A stretch of DNA of 64,000 bases from an uncultured Eubacteriales bacterium (GTDB lineage Bacteria > Bacillota > Clostridia > Oscillospirales > CAG-272): the NCBI GenBank assembly GCA_934796165.1, contig CAKVOU010000006.1, forward strand, positions 1 through 64,000. The letters run 5' to 3'. Below the pieces are notes generated by a model, which saw only the letters and a program-made list of their open reading frames with translations, made no database searches and was not told where the DNA came from. Position 1 is the stretch's first letter; every line of letters begins with the position of its first letter. A program made the position numbers and the translations under genes. Below, piece by piece: positions 44,301 through 52,027 of this stretch.

Positions 44301-44927
44301 GGCTTCACATTGGTTGAACGCCCAGCTGCCGATACTCGTCACGCTGTCGGGGATAGTGATGCTTGTGATGGTTTTACAGCGGTCAAATGCCCACGAACCG
44401 ATCCCCGTCACCGTCCTGCCCTGATATGTTGACGGAATGACGACATCGCTGTCCTGGCAGGTGCCGATTCCCGTTACCGTGGCAGTCCTTCCGTCGGTTC
44501 CGAACGAAAACGTCAATCCGATCGAGCCGGTCGGGTCGGTAAAGCTGTCCTGATAGGAATCGCCGCAGGCGGAACAGGTATGCGTGGTGTAGCCCTTCCC
44601 GGTTTTGGTCGGGGGAGTCACCGTGTCCTCGTAGGCATGTCCCTTTGCGTCGATTTTTCTCGTTTCCTTTTCTCCGCAGGCGCAGGAACGCTCCTCTTCT
44701 CCGTCCTCGGTGCAGGTTGCTTCTCCGGTCACTTTCCAGTCGCCGAAAGCGTGCTTGTGAGAAGAACCGGTGTTCTCTTCTCCGGGTACGGTATCGGATT
44801 CGCTGCCAGCCGTCCCCGCTCCGGCGGTTTCGGTCTCCTTTGGTTGATCCCCTTTGCACGCCGCAAGCGTCCCGAGGCAAAGAACCAGGGCAAGAAAAAT
44901 CGCAAACAACAAAACATATTTTTTCAT
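41352..44927 (-). CDS. BspA-type leucine-rich-repeat surface lipoprotein
   Basis: 1191 residues. The signal peptide ends in a lipobox with Cys24 (TLAACKG), so it is membrane-anchored outside. A linker rich in Thr, Ser, Glu and Gly is followed by a Cys-containing repeat (FGDWKVTGEATCTEDG, then CACGEKETR, about 62-105). Some 35 LRR_5 units follow, each about 23 residues with the core ITIPDSVTSIG-x3-F, to the end. Such proteins bind host or microbial surface partners in other bacteria; the ligand here is unknown. Repeats cover about 3 kb and differ mainly in the four or five residues of the exposed face, so recombination between them is expected. It has its own promoter. Confidence 0.95.
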   Translation of the reverse strand: MKKYVLLFAIFLALVLCLGTLAACKGDQPKETETAGAGTAGSESDTVPGEENTGSSHKHAFGDWKVTGEATCTEDGEEERSCACGEKETRKIDAKGHAYEDTVTPPTKTGKGYTTHTCSACGDSYQDSFTDPTGSIGLTFSFGTDGRTATVTGIGTCQDSDVVIPSTYQGRTVTGIGSWAFDRCKTITSITIPDSVTSIGSWAFNQCEALTSVTIPDSVTSIDSRAFSDCKSLANISIPDSVQDIGGAVFLNTALYNNEDNWEDGVLYIGTCLIRAELTGCKSYTVKPGTRLIAWSAFGDCKGLVSVSIPGSVKIIGDEAFVHCSDLASVMIGNNVTHIGRHAFYGCKNLTDIIIPDNVSGIGYGAFAGTGYYNNPDNWEQGVLYIGKHLIISPNDMSGSYTVKEGTKTIAEYAFAYSGKMTGITIPDSVTYIGEWAFANCKALTDITVSAGNPVYHSAGNCLIETASKTLIAGCGSSVIPDDGSVTVIGEAAFAGCTGLTSIKIPDSVTCIGEYAFTDCTKLTDITIPDSVTSIGGGAFGSCEGLTCITIPDGVRYIGDYTFASCKNITSITIPDGVTSIGEAAFVNCGKLESITIPGSVTYIGEDAFSYCDSLKSVSVTDLAGWCEIRFENEKSNPLCNSAGLYLNGELVTEPVIPDGVTVIGDYAFSSYGYLTGITIPDSVTSVGKYAFAGCTGLTSITIPDSVTSIGFSAFSGCTCLESITIPFVGETKDCGTNTRIDDIFGETTDGNTHFGYIFGADSYSGQVNFVPDQLKTVVITGGSCIADCAFFRCWNLTSVTIPDSVTSIGWYAFYYCTGLESITIPDSVTSIGTEAFLCCTSLAELTLGNSVTSIGGAAFAGCTSIECVTIPDSLTRIDFDLFRSCTSLARVTIPDSVTSIGSSAFRGCESLDDVIIPDSVTDIGAEAFRDCTYLLSLTIGNGVTEIGDSAFLGCICLKHIIIPDSVTSIGNEAFSDCSSLTSITIGNGVTSIGYWTFGGCENLISITIGNGVTSIDKSAFAGCTSLTTITVTDGNPVYHSAGNCLIETASKTLIAGRKNSVIPNDGSVTSIGDYAFSGCTDLTSITIPDSVTSIGEGAFSDCTNLTSITLPDSVTSIGNSAFRGCTSLTSITIPDSVTSIGGSAFRDCKSLTSITFKGTKAQWNAILKEFYWNSVTGSYTIHCTDGDIKK

Positions 44928-44969
44928 TTCGTCTTTCGTCCCTCCGGTTTCCGGATTAGATTTACATTC

Positions 44970-44997
44970 ATTATAACACTTTATTCCATTTTGTCAA
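44970..44997 (-). promoter_or_regulatory. Sigma-A promoter of the leucine-rich-repeat lipoprotein
   Basis: TTGACA (44992-44997), a 16-base spacer and TATAAT (44970-44975) on the minus strand, about 40 bases before the start codon. Confidence 0.85.
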
Positions 44998-45130
44998 TGG
45001 GATTCACGGATTCCCGGTCATGCGACGGACGGAGTATTCCCGGGTCGCGGTACACACAAGAAATCGCGATGTCTTGCCGTCCCGCGGTACACGCAGAGCA
45101 AGGGAGAAGCGGGGGCGGCGGAGGGGCGAA

Positions 45131-45200
45131 GCGCGGGAGGGGGATCCGCCCGCCCGGAGGATACGGTCTTGGGGCGTGGCGGCGGGCACCCCTCCCGCGC
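45131..45200. repeat. GC-rich palindromic element between lipoprotein genes
   Basis: A 12-bp perfect inverted repeat (GCGCGGGAGGGG/CCCCTCCCGCGC) encloses a GC-rich middle with a further GCCCGCC/GGCGGGC pair. It resembles the family at 19443-19528 in size and layout but lacks its GGCGGAAGTC motif. The stretch 45001-45275 shows no gene. Confidence 0.75.
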
Positions 45201-45275
45201 GGACGGGAAAGCAGGAAAATACACCGCCAAGGTGACAATGGATAATAGCCGCCCTGCACAAATGCCGGGAACGCA

Positions 45276-45305
45276 GAAAAACGGGCAACCGCTCGGGTTG
45301 CCCGT
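45276..45305 (-). terminator. Terminator of the downstream glycosidase-like lipoprotein gene
   Basis: A perfect stem (ACGGGCAACC/GGTTGCCCGT) is followed by a T run on the minus strand, 26 bases after the stop at 45331. Confidence 0.88.
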
Positions 45306-45330
45306 TGTAAATCCGGATTCTGTATCGGAA

Positions 45331-47142
45331 TCAGTTTCCTGCGGCATCCGTCGTGCCGAGCGGAACGTTTTCGCCGCCGAGCACGAGGAACAGTCCCTCG
45401 CCGCACATCAATTCATATGTAAGCGAGCTTGCCGTTCCCATTTCGACCAGTCCGTCCATCGTCCAGAGCTGGTAAGTCGTTTCCTCGGTAAAGGTGAGGG
45501 TGTAGGTGCTCATCCCCTCGTTCCGGAACTGGTTGTTGACCAGGTAGTAACCGTTTCTTCCGGCGTCATCCTTCATGCAGCCGACAAATGCCTTGCCGTC
45601 GGTCTCAACCGACGAAAGTCTTCCGTAGGAGTCGGTCAGGTAATCCTCCGCCTCGGAGAATCTCTTCAACGCCTTGGAATATTCATCGCATCCGACCGTC
45701 ATGACCTTCTGGAGATCAAACATATCATAGATACCCTTCATGGCATTGACCTCTTCCATGATGGTCTGCAGATTGTAATAATTGTCGAGAAGGACGTCTC
45801 CGCCATTCTGGATGACTCCGGTAAAGCCATGTCCCTCGTACACAGTAAACAGGAAGAAGGTATCCGCGCCGCAGGCAAGCGACAGGTTGATCTGACAGCG
45901 GAGCTGAATATCGGTCGGAGCCTTGTGCCCGCCGACCGGGACGAGCTGCAGGAAGGTCGCAAGCGGAAGCCCGAACTGATCCGCGACCTTTTTGGCAACC
46001 AGCAGATTTGCCACATAATCGTAGGGGGTGTTGGCGGCATCCGACTCGTCGCCGACGGAATTCCACGGATAACGGTCAAAGCAGATGAAGTCCGGGTGGA
46101 CCGTTTCCGCATATTCAACGAGGGTATTGTACCAGCCCTTTTCTTCGTATGCTTTGTCCCCGTAGGGAAGCATATTTGCGGCGATCCGCCAATTGTCGGC
46201 GCCGTCGATCTCTTCCAGAATGCGGCGCTTTGCCTCGGCAAGTCCCTCGAACATATTGACGACCGGCTCATCCTTGAGGTAAATACCGCGGACACAGTCG
46301 TAGCCGCCCACGAACCAGTCGAGTTTGTATACCATGTCGCCAGCACTCATGCCGTGCATATTCAGATATACATCGATATCCGCTTCGGTACACGCATCCA
46401 GCAGCTGCGGGATCAGCGTGGTGCCGAGCGTCTGACAACAGGAGACGATTCCGGTAATCCCGGCTTCCTTCATCAAAGTGAACACTTTGACGTAATTCTC
46501 AGCATTCTCCGCATCAGAGCAGTCGTATGCAACGACCTCCTGCACAAAATCCGGCATACTGTCATAGATCGCCTTGCGCGTTTCGTCCTTGCTGAGAGGC
46601 TTGAGGAAGCCGCACACCGTGCAGACGGTGCAGACATTTCCATCACTGTCCTTGGCAAAGGTCGGCTTGTCGCCGAACATATGCCCCGTTTTCGCAACAG
46701 GTCTGGTTTCCTTTTCCCCGCAGGCGCAGGTACGCGTTTCCTCACCGTCTTCGGTGCAGGCGGGCTTGGTCAGCACCCAGTCACCGAAAGTGTGTCCCTT
46801 TGCGGCAATGGATCTGGTTTCCTTTTCTCCGCAGGCACAGGTGCGCGTTTCCTCGCCGTCCTCGGTACAGGTCGCTTCCTTTGTGACCTCCCAATCGCCG
46901 AAGGCGTGGGTGTGGGTGGTTGCGGGTTCAGTTGCGGGTTCAGTTGCGGATTCAGATGCGGATTCATCGGGATTTTCCGTTTCACTTTCCCTCTCGGTGT
47001 TCGGCTCCGTCCCGTCTGCCGCACCGGACGAGTCCTCGGGCAGAACGGGAATTTTTCTGCCGCACGACGCAAAGATCGCCGCTGCGGAAAGCACCATCAG
47101 CACCGCAAGAAGCAGAACTGTCATTCGTTTCATGTTTTTCAC
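45331..47142 (-). CDS. Surface lipoprotein with glycosidase-like barrel, paralogue 2
   Basis: 603 residues. A GTG start with a GAGGAG site leads to a signal peptide with lipobox Cys27 (IFASCGR). A Ser/Glu/Thr linker and two close copies of the Cys-repeat (FGDWEVTKEATCTEDG, then CACGEKETR, about 80-150) follow. The rest (about 180-560) reads as a TIM-barrel glycosidase: GIYLKDEPVVNMFEG and PDFICFDRYPWN are like the acid/base and nucleophile strands of barrel hydrolases. The C-terminus is a small beta domain. It is a diverged paralogue of the next gene upstream (47213-48967). The substrate is unknown; plant or host glycan is likely from the company it keeps. Confidence 0.82.
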   Translation of the reverse strand: MKNMKRMTVLLLAVLMVLSAAAIFASCGRKIPVLPEDSSGAADGTEPNTERESETENPDESASESATEPATEPATTHTHAFGDWEVTKEATCTEDGEETRTCACGEKETRSIAAKGHTFGDWVLTKPACTEDGEETRTCACGEKETRPVAKTGHMFGDKPTFAKDSDGNVCTVCTVCGFLKPLSKDETRKAIYDSMPDFVQEVVAYDCSDAENAENYVKVFTLMKEAGITGIVSCCQTLGTTLIPQLLDACTEADIDVYLNMHGMSAGDMVYKLDWFVGGYDCVRGIYLKDEPVVNMFEGLAEAKRRILEEIDGADNWRIAANMLPYGDKAYEEKGWYNTLVEYAETVHPDFICFDRYPWNSVGDESDAANTPYDYVANLLVAKKVADQFGLPLATFLQLVPVGGHKAPTDIQLRCQINLSLACGADTFFLFTVYEGHGFTGVIQNGGDVLLDNYYNLQTIMEEVNAMKGIYDMFDLQKVMTVGCDEYSKALKRFSEAEDYLTDSYGRLSSVETDGKAFVGCMKDDAGRNGYYLVNNQFRNEGMSTYTLTFTEETTYQLWTMDGLVEMGTASSLTYELMCGEGLFLVLGGENVPLGTTDAAGN

Positions 47143-47212
47143 GGTTTTCTCCTCTTAATGTATGAATTTCGGATCAGGTTTCCGGTATGCGCGTCCCGTG
47201 ACTTGCCGGCAA

Positions 47213-48967
47213 TCAGTCAGCGGGGTTCAGTTCAATGAAGCAGCCCTCGCCGGGCTCCAGCGTAAGCAGGAAGCGGTCGGTCACGCCCTCGCCCTCCAGA
47301 CCTTCGGTATCGCCCCACAGGCGGTAGGACAACTCTTCCGTCAGGTAAAGCGTAGCGGTCGTCGGAGCGGCATTCTTCTTGTAATTGAGATTGACCACGT
47401 AAAGTCCGGTCTTACCCTCGGCGTTTTTGCCGCAGCCGACAAAAATCTCCTCTCCGTCCACGGAAGCAAGCTCCGCGTAGGTGTCGGTAAGCATCCCGTC
47501 CATTTCAAATTCCGTGAAGTACTTGCCGTAATTCTTATCCGCGGAATTCACAATGTACTTGTCGAAGTCGTAGCTCAGATAAGTACCTTTCATCTGGTGG
47601 ATCCCGGTAAAGACGTTCTTTGCGTCATAGTAGATCGGGCGGAATTCGGTGCCGTCCGCAGAGATCATATACGACCACTCCGAGGTCTGCACAACGGTGA
47701 AACAGAGCAGGCTCTTCGCACCGGCGGCAAGAGACAGGTTGGACTCGCAACGGATCTGCGTGTAGGTCGGATCGGCGGAGCCGTCCACGGGACCGTTCGC
47801 GGTCTGGAGGAAGGTCCACATCGGAACGTCGTACTTCAGCGCGTAATACTGGAAGAACGCGAGATTTGCCAGATAGTTCGGCAGGTTGCCGGACTTCTGA
47901 TTGTGGTACGGGTACACGTCAAAGCAGAAGAAATCCGGCTTGACGGTCTCCCAGTACACATTCATCGCGTAATGCATCGCTTCTGCGGTCATGCCGTCCC
48001 CGAAAGCAAGCGAACCGTTGGCATCCGTTGCAGGCGAGCCATCCGGGTTCTCCTTGCCGAAGGACTTCCACTCCTGCGTGCCGTCTTCCCAGATGCCCTT
48101 CCAGACATATGCGGGATTGCCCCAGCCAAGCAGGTTTGCGCCCATGCACCATTTGGCGCCGGGGTACTCCGCACGGAGCTGTTCGGTGGTCTTTCCGAGA
48201 TTGCCGAACCAGAACGGATACGGCTCGTCGCGCAGGTACAGACCGACAAAATGCGGTTCCTTATCCAGTTCCCACATTTTGGCGACAACATCCTCGGGAT
48301 TGTTGATCGCCGTCGGGGTCGTATCCACAAGCACATCCATGCCGGTGTTGTTCGCCGCATCGGCAACCGCCCACAGCCCGAGCGAGGTCTCAACGCCGTT
48401 CATCACCGCGGTGTTGATACCGGCATCCAGCATCTTCAGAAACTGTTCCTCAATAATAGAACTGTTACAGTCGGGAGTGCCGTATGCGGTGATCCGGAGC
48501 CGCTCGCCGACAATGCGGTCGGCAATGGCAATGAGGCGTTCTCTCTCGCTGTCCGCCACCTCGAGCTCCTCCCGGCACCGCGCGCAGGTCACAACGGTCT
48601 TCCCGTCCGACACGTGGCGGTTTCCGGCAAGCAGATGCCCGAGGGCGGGAAAATCCTTGCGCATTTCTTCCCCGCAGCCGGTGCAAACGGAGATCTCATA
48701 TCCGCCCTCGGTACAGGACGCGTCATGGGTTTCTTTTACTTCATAAGTATGTTCGTGAACCGATTCCGTGGCAGACTCGCTCGCGCTTTCGCTTGCAGTT
48801 TCGCTTGCGGACTCACTCGCGGACTCGCTTGCGGCTTCACTCGCGGATTCCGCCGGTCCCTTCGTGGTCGGTTCCGTTTTCGTTTCCTGTGGCTTGTTTC
48901 CGGCGCAGGACGCAAATATCCCGAGCACGAGCAGACACACAAGCAGGATCGACACGATTTTCTTCAT
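47213..48967 (-). CDS. Surface lipoprotein with glycosidase-like barrel, paralogue 1
   Basis: 584 residues. The ATG at 48967 has a GGAGGAATTT site. Signal peptide with lipobox Cys21 (IFASCAG). A linker of repeated Ser-Glu-Ser-Ala units (about 35-65) is followed by a diverged Cys-repeat (CTEGGYEISVCTGCGEE, CARCREEL) and a barrel with GLYLRDEPYPFWFG and PDFFCFDVYPYHNQ at the same places as in paralogue 2. This supports Glu and Asp as active-site residues, though it remains an inference. The two genes are 70 bases apart and probably arose by duplication. No similarity to a named glycosidase family was certain. Confidence 0.82.
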   Translation of the reverse strand: MKKIVSILLVCLLVLGIFASCAGNKPQETKTEPTTKGPAESASEAASESASESASETASESASESATESVHEHTYEVKETHDASCTEGGYEISVCTGCGEEMRKDFPALGHLLAGNRHVSDGKTVVTCARCREELEVADSERERLIAIADRIVGERLRITAYGTPDCNSSIIEEQFLKMLDAGINTAVMNGVETSLGLWAVADAANNTGMDVLVDTTPTAINNPEDVVAKMWELDKEPHFVGLYLRDEPYPFWFGNLGKTTEQLRAEYPGAKWCMGANLLGWGNPAYVWKGIWEDGTQEWKSFGKENPDGSPATDANGSLAFGDGMTAEAMHYAMNVYWETVKPDFFCFDVYPYHNQKSGNLPNYLANLAFFQYYALKYDVPMWTFLQTANGPVDGSADPTYTQIRCESNLSLAAGAKSLLCFTVVQTSEWSYMISADGTEFRPIYYDAKNVFTGIHQMKGTYLSYDFDKYIVNSADKNYGKYFTEFEMDGMLTDTYAELASVDGEEIFVGCGKNAEGKTGLYVVNLNYKKNAAPTTATLYLTEELSYRLWGDTEGLEGEGVTDRFLLTLEPGEGCFIELNPAD

Positions 48968-49179
48968 AAATTCCTCCATTCGTTCCCCGTTTGCATGGGG
49001 AAGTGTGACCATGTTATCATATTACACAAAAAAATACAAGCAGAATCTGTAAACTTTTTCATTATCACAGAAAACCAGCCCGCAAGTCCTCTTTATCGGA
49101 CACTGTTTCGGGTACACTGACAATGCGGACGGGGGCTGGCACCGTCCGCGCATCTCTGCAAAGAAAGGAAGCATGATAC

Positions 49180-49491
49180 ATGAGATCGACCGATTCCCGT
49201 ACCGGCTGTTTACACAGTGAAACGCACGCGGAATTATCGGAAAACGGGCTTTTCGGCGTCAGCATGACGGGGGTCCGTCAGAATCCCGGAGCCGACCCGG
49301 AACGCGAGGAATGCTACCTCAACCTTGACCGAGCCGGGACACTCCGTCTGGCAAAGCTGCTTGGCGTAACGCCGGACGGTCTTGTCCGACGGCTCGCCGG
49401 GGCGCTGGACCGGGAAAACGCACTGGTCCTCTTCCGCCGCTTCTGCGACACGCACGGGATTCCTTACGACTACGGGGATTTTTCCGACTGA
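49180..49491 (+). CDS. Small protein of unknown function
   Basis: 103 residues, no known domain recognised. The N-terminal half is polar. The C-terminal half is helical and amphipathic (RAGTLRLAKLLGVTPDGLVR), like a helix-turn-helix-type pairing without clear match, then ends in an acidic tail (YDYGDFSD). GGAAG stands eight bases before the ATG. It is divergent from the lipoprotein pair and converges on hprK. The composition fits a real gene, but nothing indicates its role. Confidence 0.6.
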   Translation: MRSTDSRTGCLHSETHAELSENGLFGVSMTGVRQNPGADPEREECYLNLDRAGTLRLAKLLGVTPDGLVRRLAGALDRENALVLFRRFCDTHGIPYDYGDFSD

Positions 49492-49700
49492 CCCGCTGAC
49501 GGGGAGTGCCCGGTCACATTGTCAATTCCGGAATTGTGTCCCTGCCCCGCCGGATCTGTTGACCGCATTACCGGATGCCGGGTTCACCCGTCAGCCGGGT
49601 GCAGGGTTGCCTCCGCCGGTCCGTTGATCGCTCGACCGGGCGCTGTGTCTGCCGGTCAGCCGGGTGCGGGAAGCGTTCCCCGTGCGGATGCCGCCGGCGG
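49492..49700. other. Degenerate short-repeat intergenic stretch
   Basis: No gene. The sequence is a patchwork of short GC-rich words such as GTCAGCCGGGTGC, which occurs twice, and CCGG-containing 15-mers like those found in the repetitive coding inserts elsewhere in the window. Confidence 0.6.
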
Positions 49701-50645
49701 TTACGGCGTATCCGTTCCCAGTCCCATCTGATTCAACAGCTTTTTGTTGAATTCCTCCGCCGTGTTGTACCCCATCTTCTTCTGACGGTTGTTCATGGCG
49801 GCAATCTCCAGAATAATGGCAAGGTTTCTGCCGGGCTTGACCGGAATGGTGATTGCCGGGATGTCAAGCCCCAGAATATTCTCGGTCTGATCGTCAAGCC
49901 CCAGACGGTCGTACATCTTGCCGTCCTGCCATTGCTCCAGCTTGATGACCAGGTCAATGCGTTCGCTCTGCTTGACCGCGCCCATACCGAAGATGCGGCG
50001 GACATCGATGATACCGATGCCGCGCAGCTCCACATAGTGGCGGATGATCTCCGGAGCGGCGCCGACCAGCGTTTTTGCGGAAACGCGCTTGATGTCCACC
50101 ACGTCGTCGGCAATGAGACGATGCCCTCTTTTGACCAGCTCGATCGCAGTCTCACTCTTACCGACGCCGCTGTCGCCGAGCAAAAGCATTCCCTCGCCGT
50201 AAACCTCGACCAGAACGCCGTGCTGGGTCACGCGGGGAGCCAGATGCGTATTGAGTGACGCAATGAGCGAGGACATGATGGGGCTGGTCTTTTCCTTTGT
50301 ACGGAGCACGGGGACGTTTTCGTCCTTTGCCGCGTCGATCATCGCCTCATACACCTCAAGGTTGGAGGTGAACAGCACTGCCGCGGGGCGTCTGTGCATG
50401 AAGCGGCGGATGGCACGGGTACGATCCGCGTCGGTCAGGCTCTTGAGATACTTGTTCTCCGCGTTGCCGATCAGTTGCAGTCTCTGTTCCTCGAACGCAC
50501 CGAAAAAGCCGGTCAGGGCAAGCCCCGGGCGGTTGACCTCCGGCGTGACGATCTTGATGCTCTCATAATCCTCCGGCAGATAGATCTTTTCAAAAGAAAA
50601 TTCGTTGACGATCTCCGAGAGCGGAATGGTATACTTGATTTCCAT
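49701..50645 (-). CDS. HPr kinase/phosphorylase
   Basis: 314 residues, the normal family length. Walker A GDSGVGKSE (157-165), the conserved His143 (HGVLVEVYG), ADDVVDIKRVS and the family signature RGIGIIDVRRIFG are all intact. It phosphorylates HPr on Ser46 in response to ATP and fructose bisphosphate and reverses this at low energy, and so sets carbon catabolite repression in Firmicutes. The ATG at 50645 is chosen; an upstream ATG at 50711 overlaps the -10 box and would add a repetitive Gly/Pro-rich extension. Control of the sugar importers in this window is plausible, but no cre site was found. Confidence 0.95.
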   Translation of the reverse strand: MEIKYTIPLSEIVNEFSFEKIYLPEDYESIKIVTPEVNRPGLALTGFFGAFEEQRLQLIGNAENKYLKSLTDADRTRAIRRFMHRRPAAVLFTSNLEVYEAMIDAAKDENVPVLRTKEKTSPIMSSLIASLNTHLAPRVTQHGVLVEVYGEGMLLLGDSGVGKSETAIELVKRGHRLIADDVVDIKRVSAKTLVGAAPEIIRHYVELRGIGIIDVRRIFGMGAVKQSERIDLVIKLEQWQDGKMYDRLGLDDQTENILGLDIPAITIPVKPGRNLAIILEIAAMNNRQKKMGYNTAEEFNKKLLNQMGLGTDTP

Positions 50646-50709
50646 ACCTTCTGGTTCCTCCCCGCCCGGTTTGTCGGGCATCCCCGGCTTGCCGGGGATT
50701 CTTTTGTTC

Positions 50710-50737
50710 ATTTTATCATAATTTCCGCGTTTTGCAA
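50710..50737 (-). promoter_or_regulatory. Sigma-A-type promoter of hprK
   Basis: TTGCAA (50732-50737), a 16-base spacer and TAAAAT (50710-50715) on the minus strand. The -10 box overlaps the first possible ATG of the hprK frame, which supports the internal start at 50645. On the other strand a TATAAT near 50793 may serve the gene at 50831. Confidence 0.6.
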
Positions 50738-50830
50738 AGAGCTTTTGAGAAAAAACGACTGCAATTCATACATCCTTCACAAAATTGCGGTATAATCAGG
50801 GCAAGAATACGCGGTCGGACGGAGGAAGCC

Positions 50831-52027
50831 ATGGCAGAGAACGAAAAAATATCAAAGAAAAGCAAGAACACGCCGCAAAACAGCAAAACCGTCGGAAAGC
50901 CGGTGCGCAACACCCGCAAAAAGGTCCTCATCATTGCGGCAGTTGTACTCGCGGTGCTGCTTGTCGCCGTCGGTGTCACTCTGCTCGTCATGTACCTCAC
51001 AGGCGACCGTCCCATTCCTCAGACCGATGAGGAAAAGCGGGTCGTCGGGACCTGCGGCGGTATGGAGATTCAGTATGAGGAGCTTCGCTTTGTCGCCATG
51101 ACCTACCGCGATACCTATGAAAAGGCGTACGGGAAAGAGGTCTGGAACGATCCGGACAAGTGCCGGGAATTCCGGGAAACGGTCCTTTCGGTGCTCCGCA
51201 ACAATTACGCCATCTTTGCGGCGTGCGACGCATATCAGATCAACTACCAGGACTCCGCGCTTTCCGATGCGGTGCAGACGCAGATTGAAGAGGCGCGTAA
51301 GGAAGCGGGCAGCCGCAGCGCCTACAAAAAACAGCTTGAGAAATACTACCTGACCGACCATCTCTTCCGCTTCACCCTGCTTGCCGAGCAGGCGCAGAAC
51401 GAGCTGTACTTCCAGCTCCGCGACTTCATCGGTAAGGTAACGGTCGGCAGCACGGAATACGACTTTTACGGCAACTACAATACCCCCGCCGATTACGCAA
51501 AATTCTACAACGATTACCTGACCGAAGAATCCTCCGGCAAGCGTGTCCCGTCGGAGAATCTGATTCCGGTGGATTACCTTTTCATTGAAAACGATGCAGG
51601 CGAGGACAAGGAGGTCAACCGCGCCCTTGCCGCCACCTATCAGGAACAGCTGCTTGCCGCCGCTCCGGAAGAGCGCGAGGCACTGCTCGGAAGTATCCTC
51701 GGCTCGGACAAGAACTGCGCTTACACGGGAGTCGGACCCTATTTCATCGTCCGCGGCACCTACACAGACGCATTCTGGAACGGTGTCTCGGGACTCCGGA
51801 ACGAGGGCGACGTCAGCCCCGTCATCGAAACTCCCGGCGGGTACTATGTCGCCGTGCGCGTTGCCCCTGACGAAGCCAAACTGCTTTCACAGGCGCAGAC
51901 ACTTCTGAAGGAATATCAGAGCGCAATCCTCGAGTCGTACATAGAGGAAATCAAAGCGGGACTGACCGTTGATCTGAACGACTACGGAAAGAGCCTGGAT
52001 CTCCTCACACTCACGATGAACAAATGA
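50831..52027 (+). CDS. Membrane-anchored SurA/PrsA-like chaperone domain protein
   Basis: 398 residues. A short basic N-terminus is followed by one membrane helix (about 30-55) and a helical domain that resembles the N-terminal part of SurA and PrsA (about 70-220). A later part (about 240-380) has the size of a parvulin domain but weak motifs (VGPYFIVRG, GYYVAVRVAP), so the isomerase may be inactive. A role in folding exported proteins is likely. GGAGG stands before the ATG at 50831. The stop overlaps the next start as ATGA, so the two are co-translated. Confidence 0.75.
   Translation: MAENEKISKKSKNTPQNSKTVGKPVRNTRKKVLIIAAVVLAVLLVAVGVTLLVMYLTGDRPIPQTDEEKRVVGTCGGMEIQYEELRFVAMTYRDTYEKAYGKEVWNDPDKCREFRETVLSVLRNNYAIFAACDAYQINYQDSALSDAVQTQIEEARKEAGSRSAYKKQLEKYYLTDHLFRFTLLAEQAQNELYFQLRDFIGKVTVGSTEYDFYGNYNTPADYAKFYNDYLTEESSGKRVPSENLIPVDYLFIENDAGEDKEVNRALAATYQEQLLAAAPEEREALLGSILGSDKNCAYTGVGPYFIVRGTYTDAFWNGVSGLRNEGDVSPVIETPGGYYVAVRVAPDEAKLLSQAQTLLKEYQSAILESYIEEIKAGLTVDLNDYGKSLDLLTLTMNK

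Noticed and set aside
41400..44400. CRISPR-like regular repeats
   Set aside because: The 69-base period encodes leucine-rich repeats; the units are coding and not separated by unique spacers.
45001..45275. Possible small genes in the GC-rich stretch between lipoproteins
   Set aside because: Arg/Gly/Pro-rich frames only, produced by the palindromic element; no ribosome site.
50646..50711. N-terminal extension of HPr kinase
   Set aside because: Its ATG overlaps the -10 box, it has no ribosome site, and the Gly/Pro-rich sequence is not part of the family.
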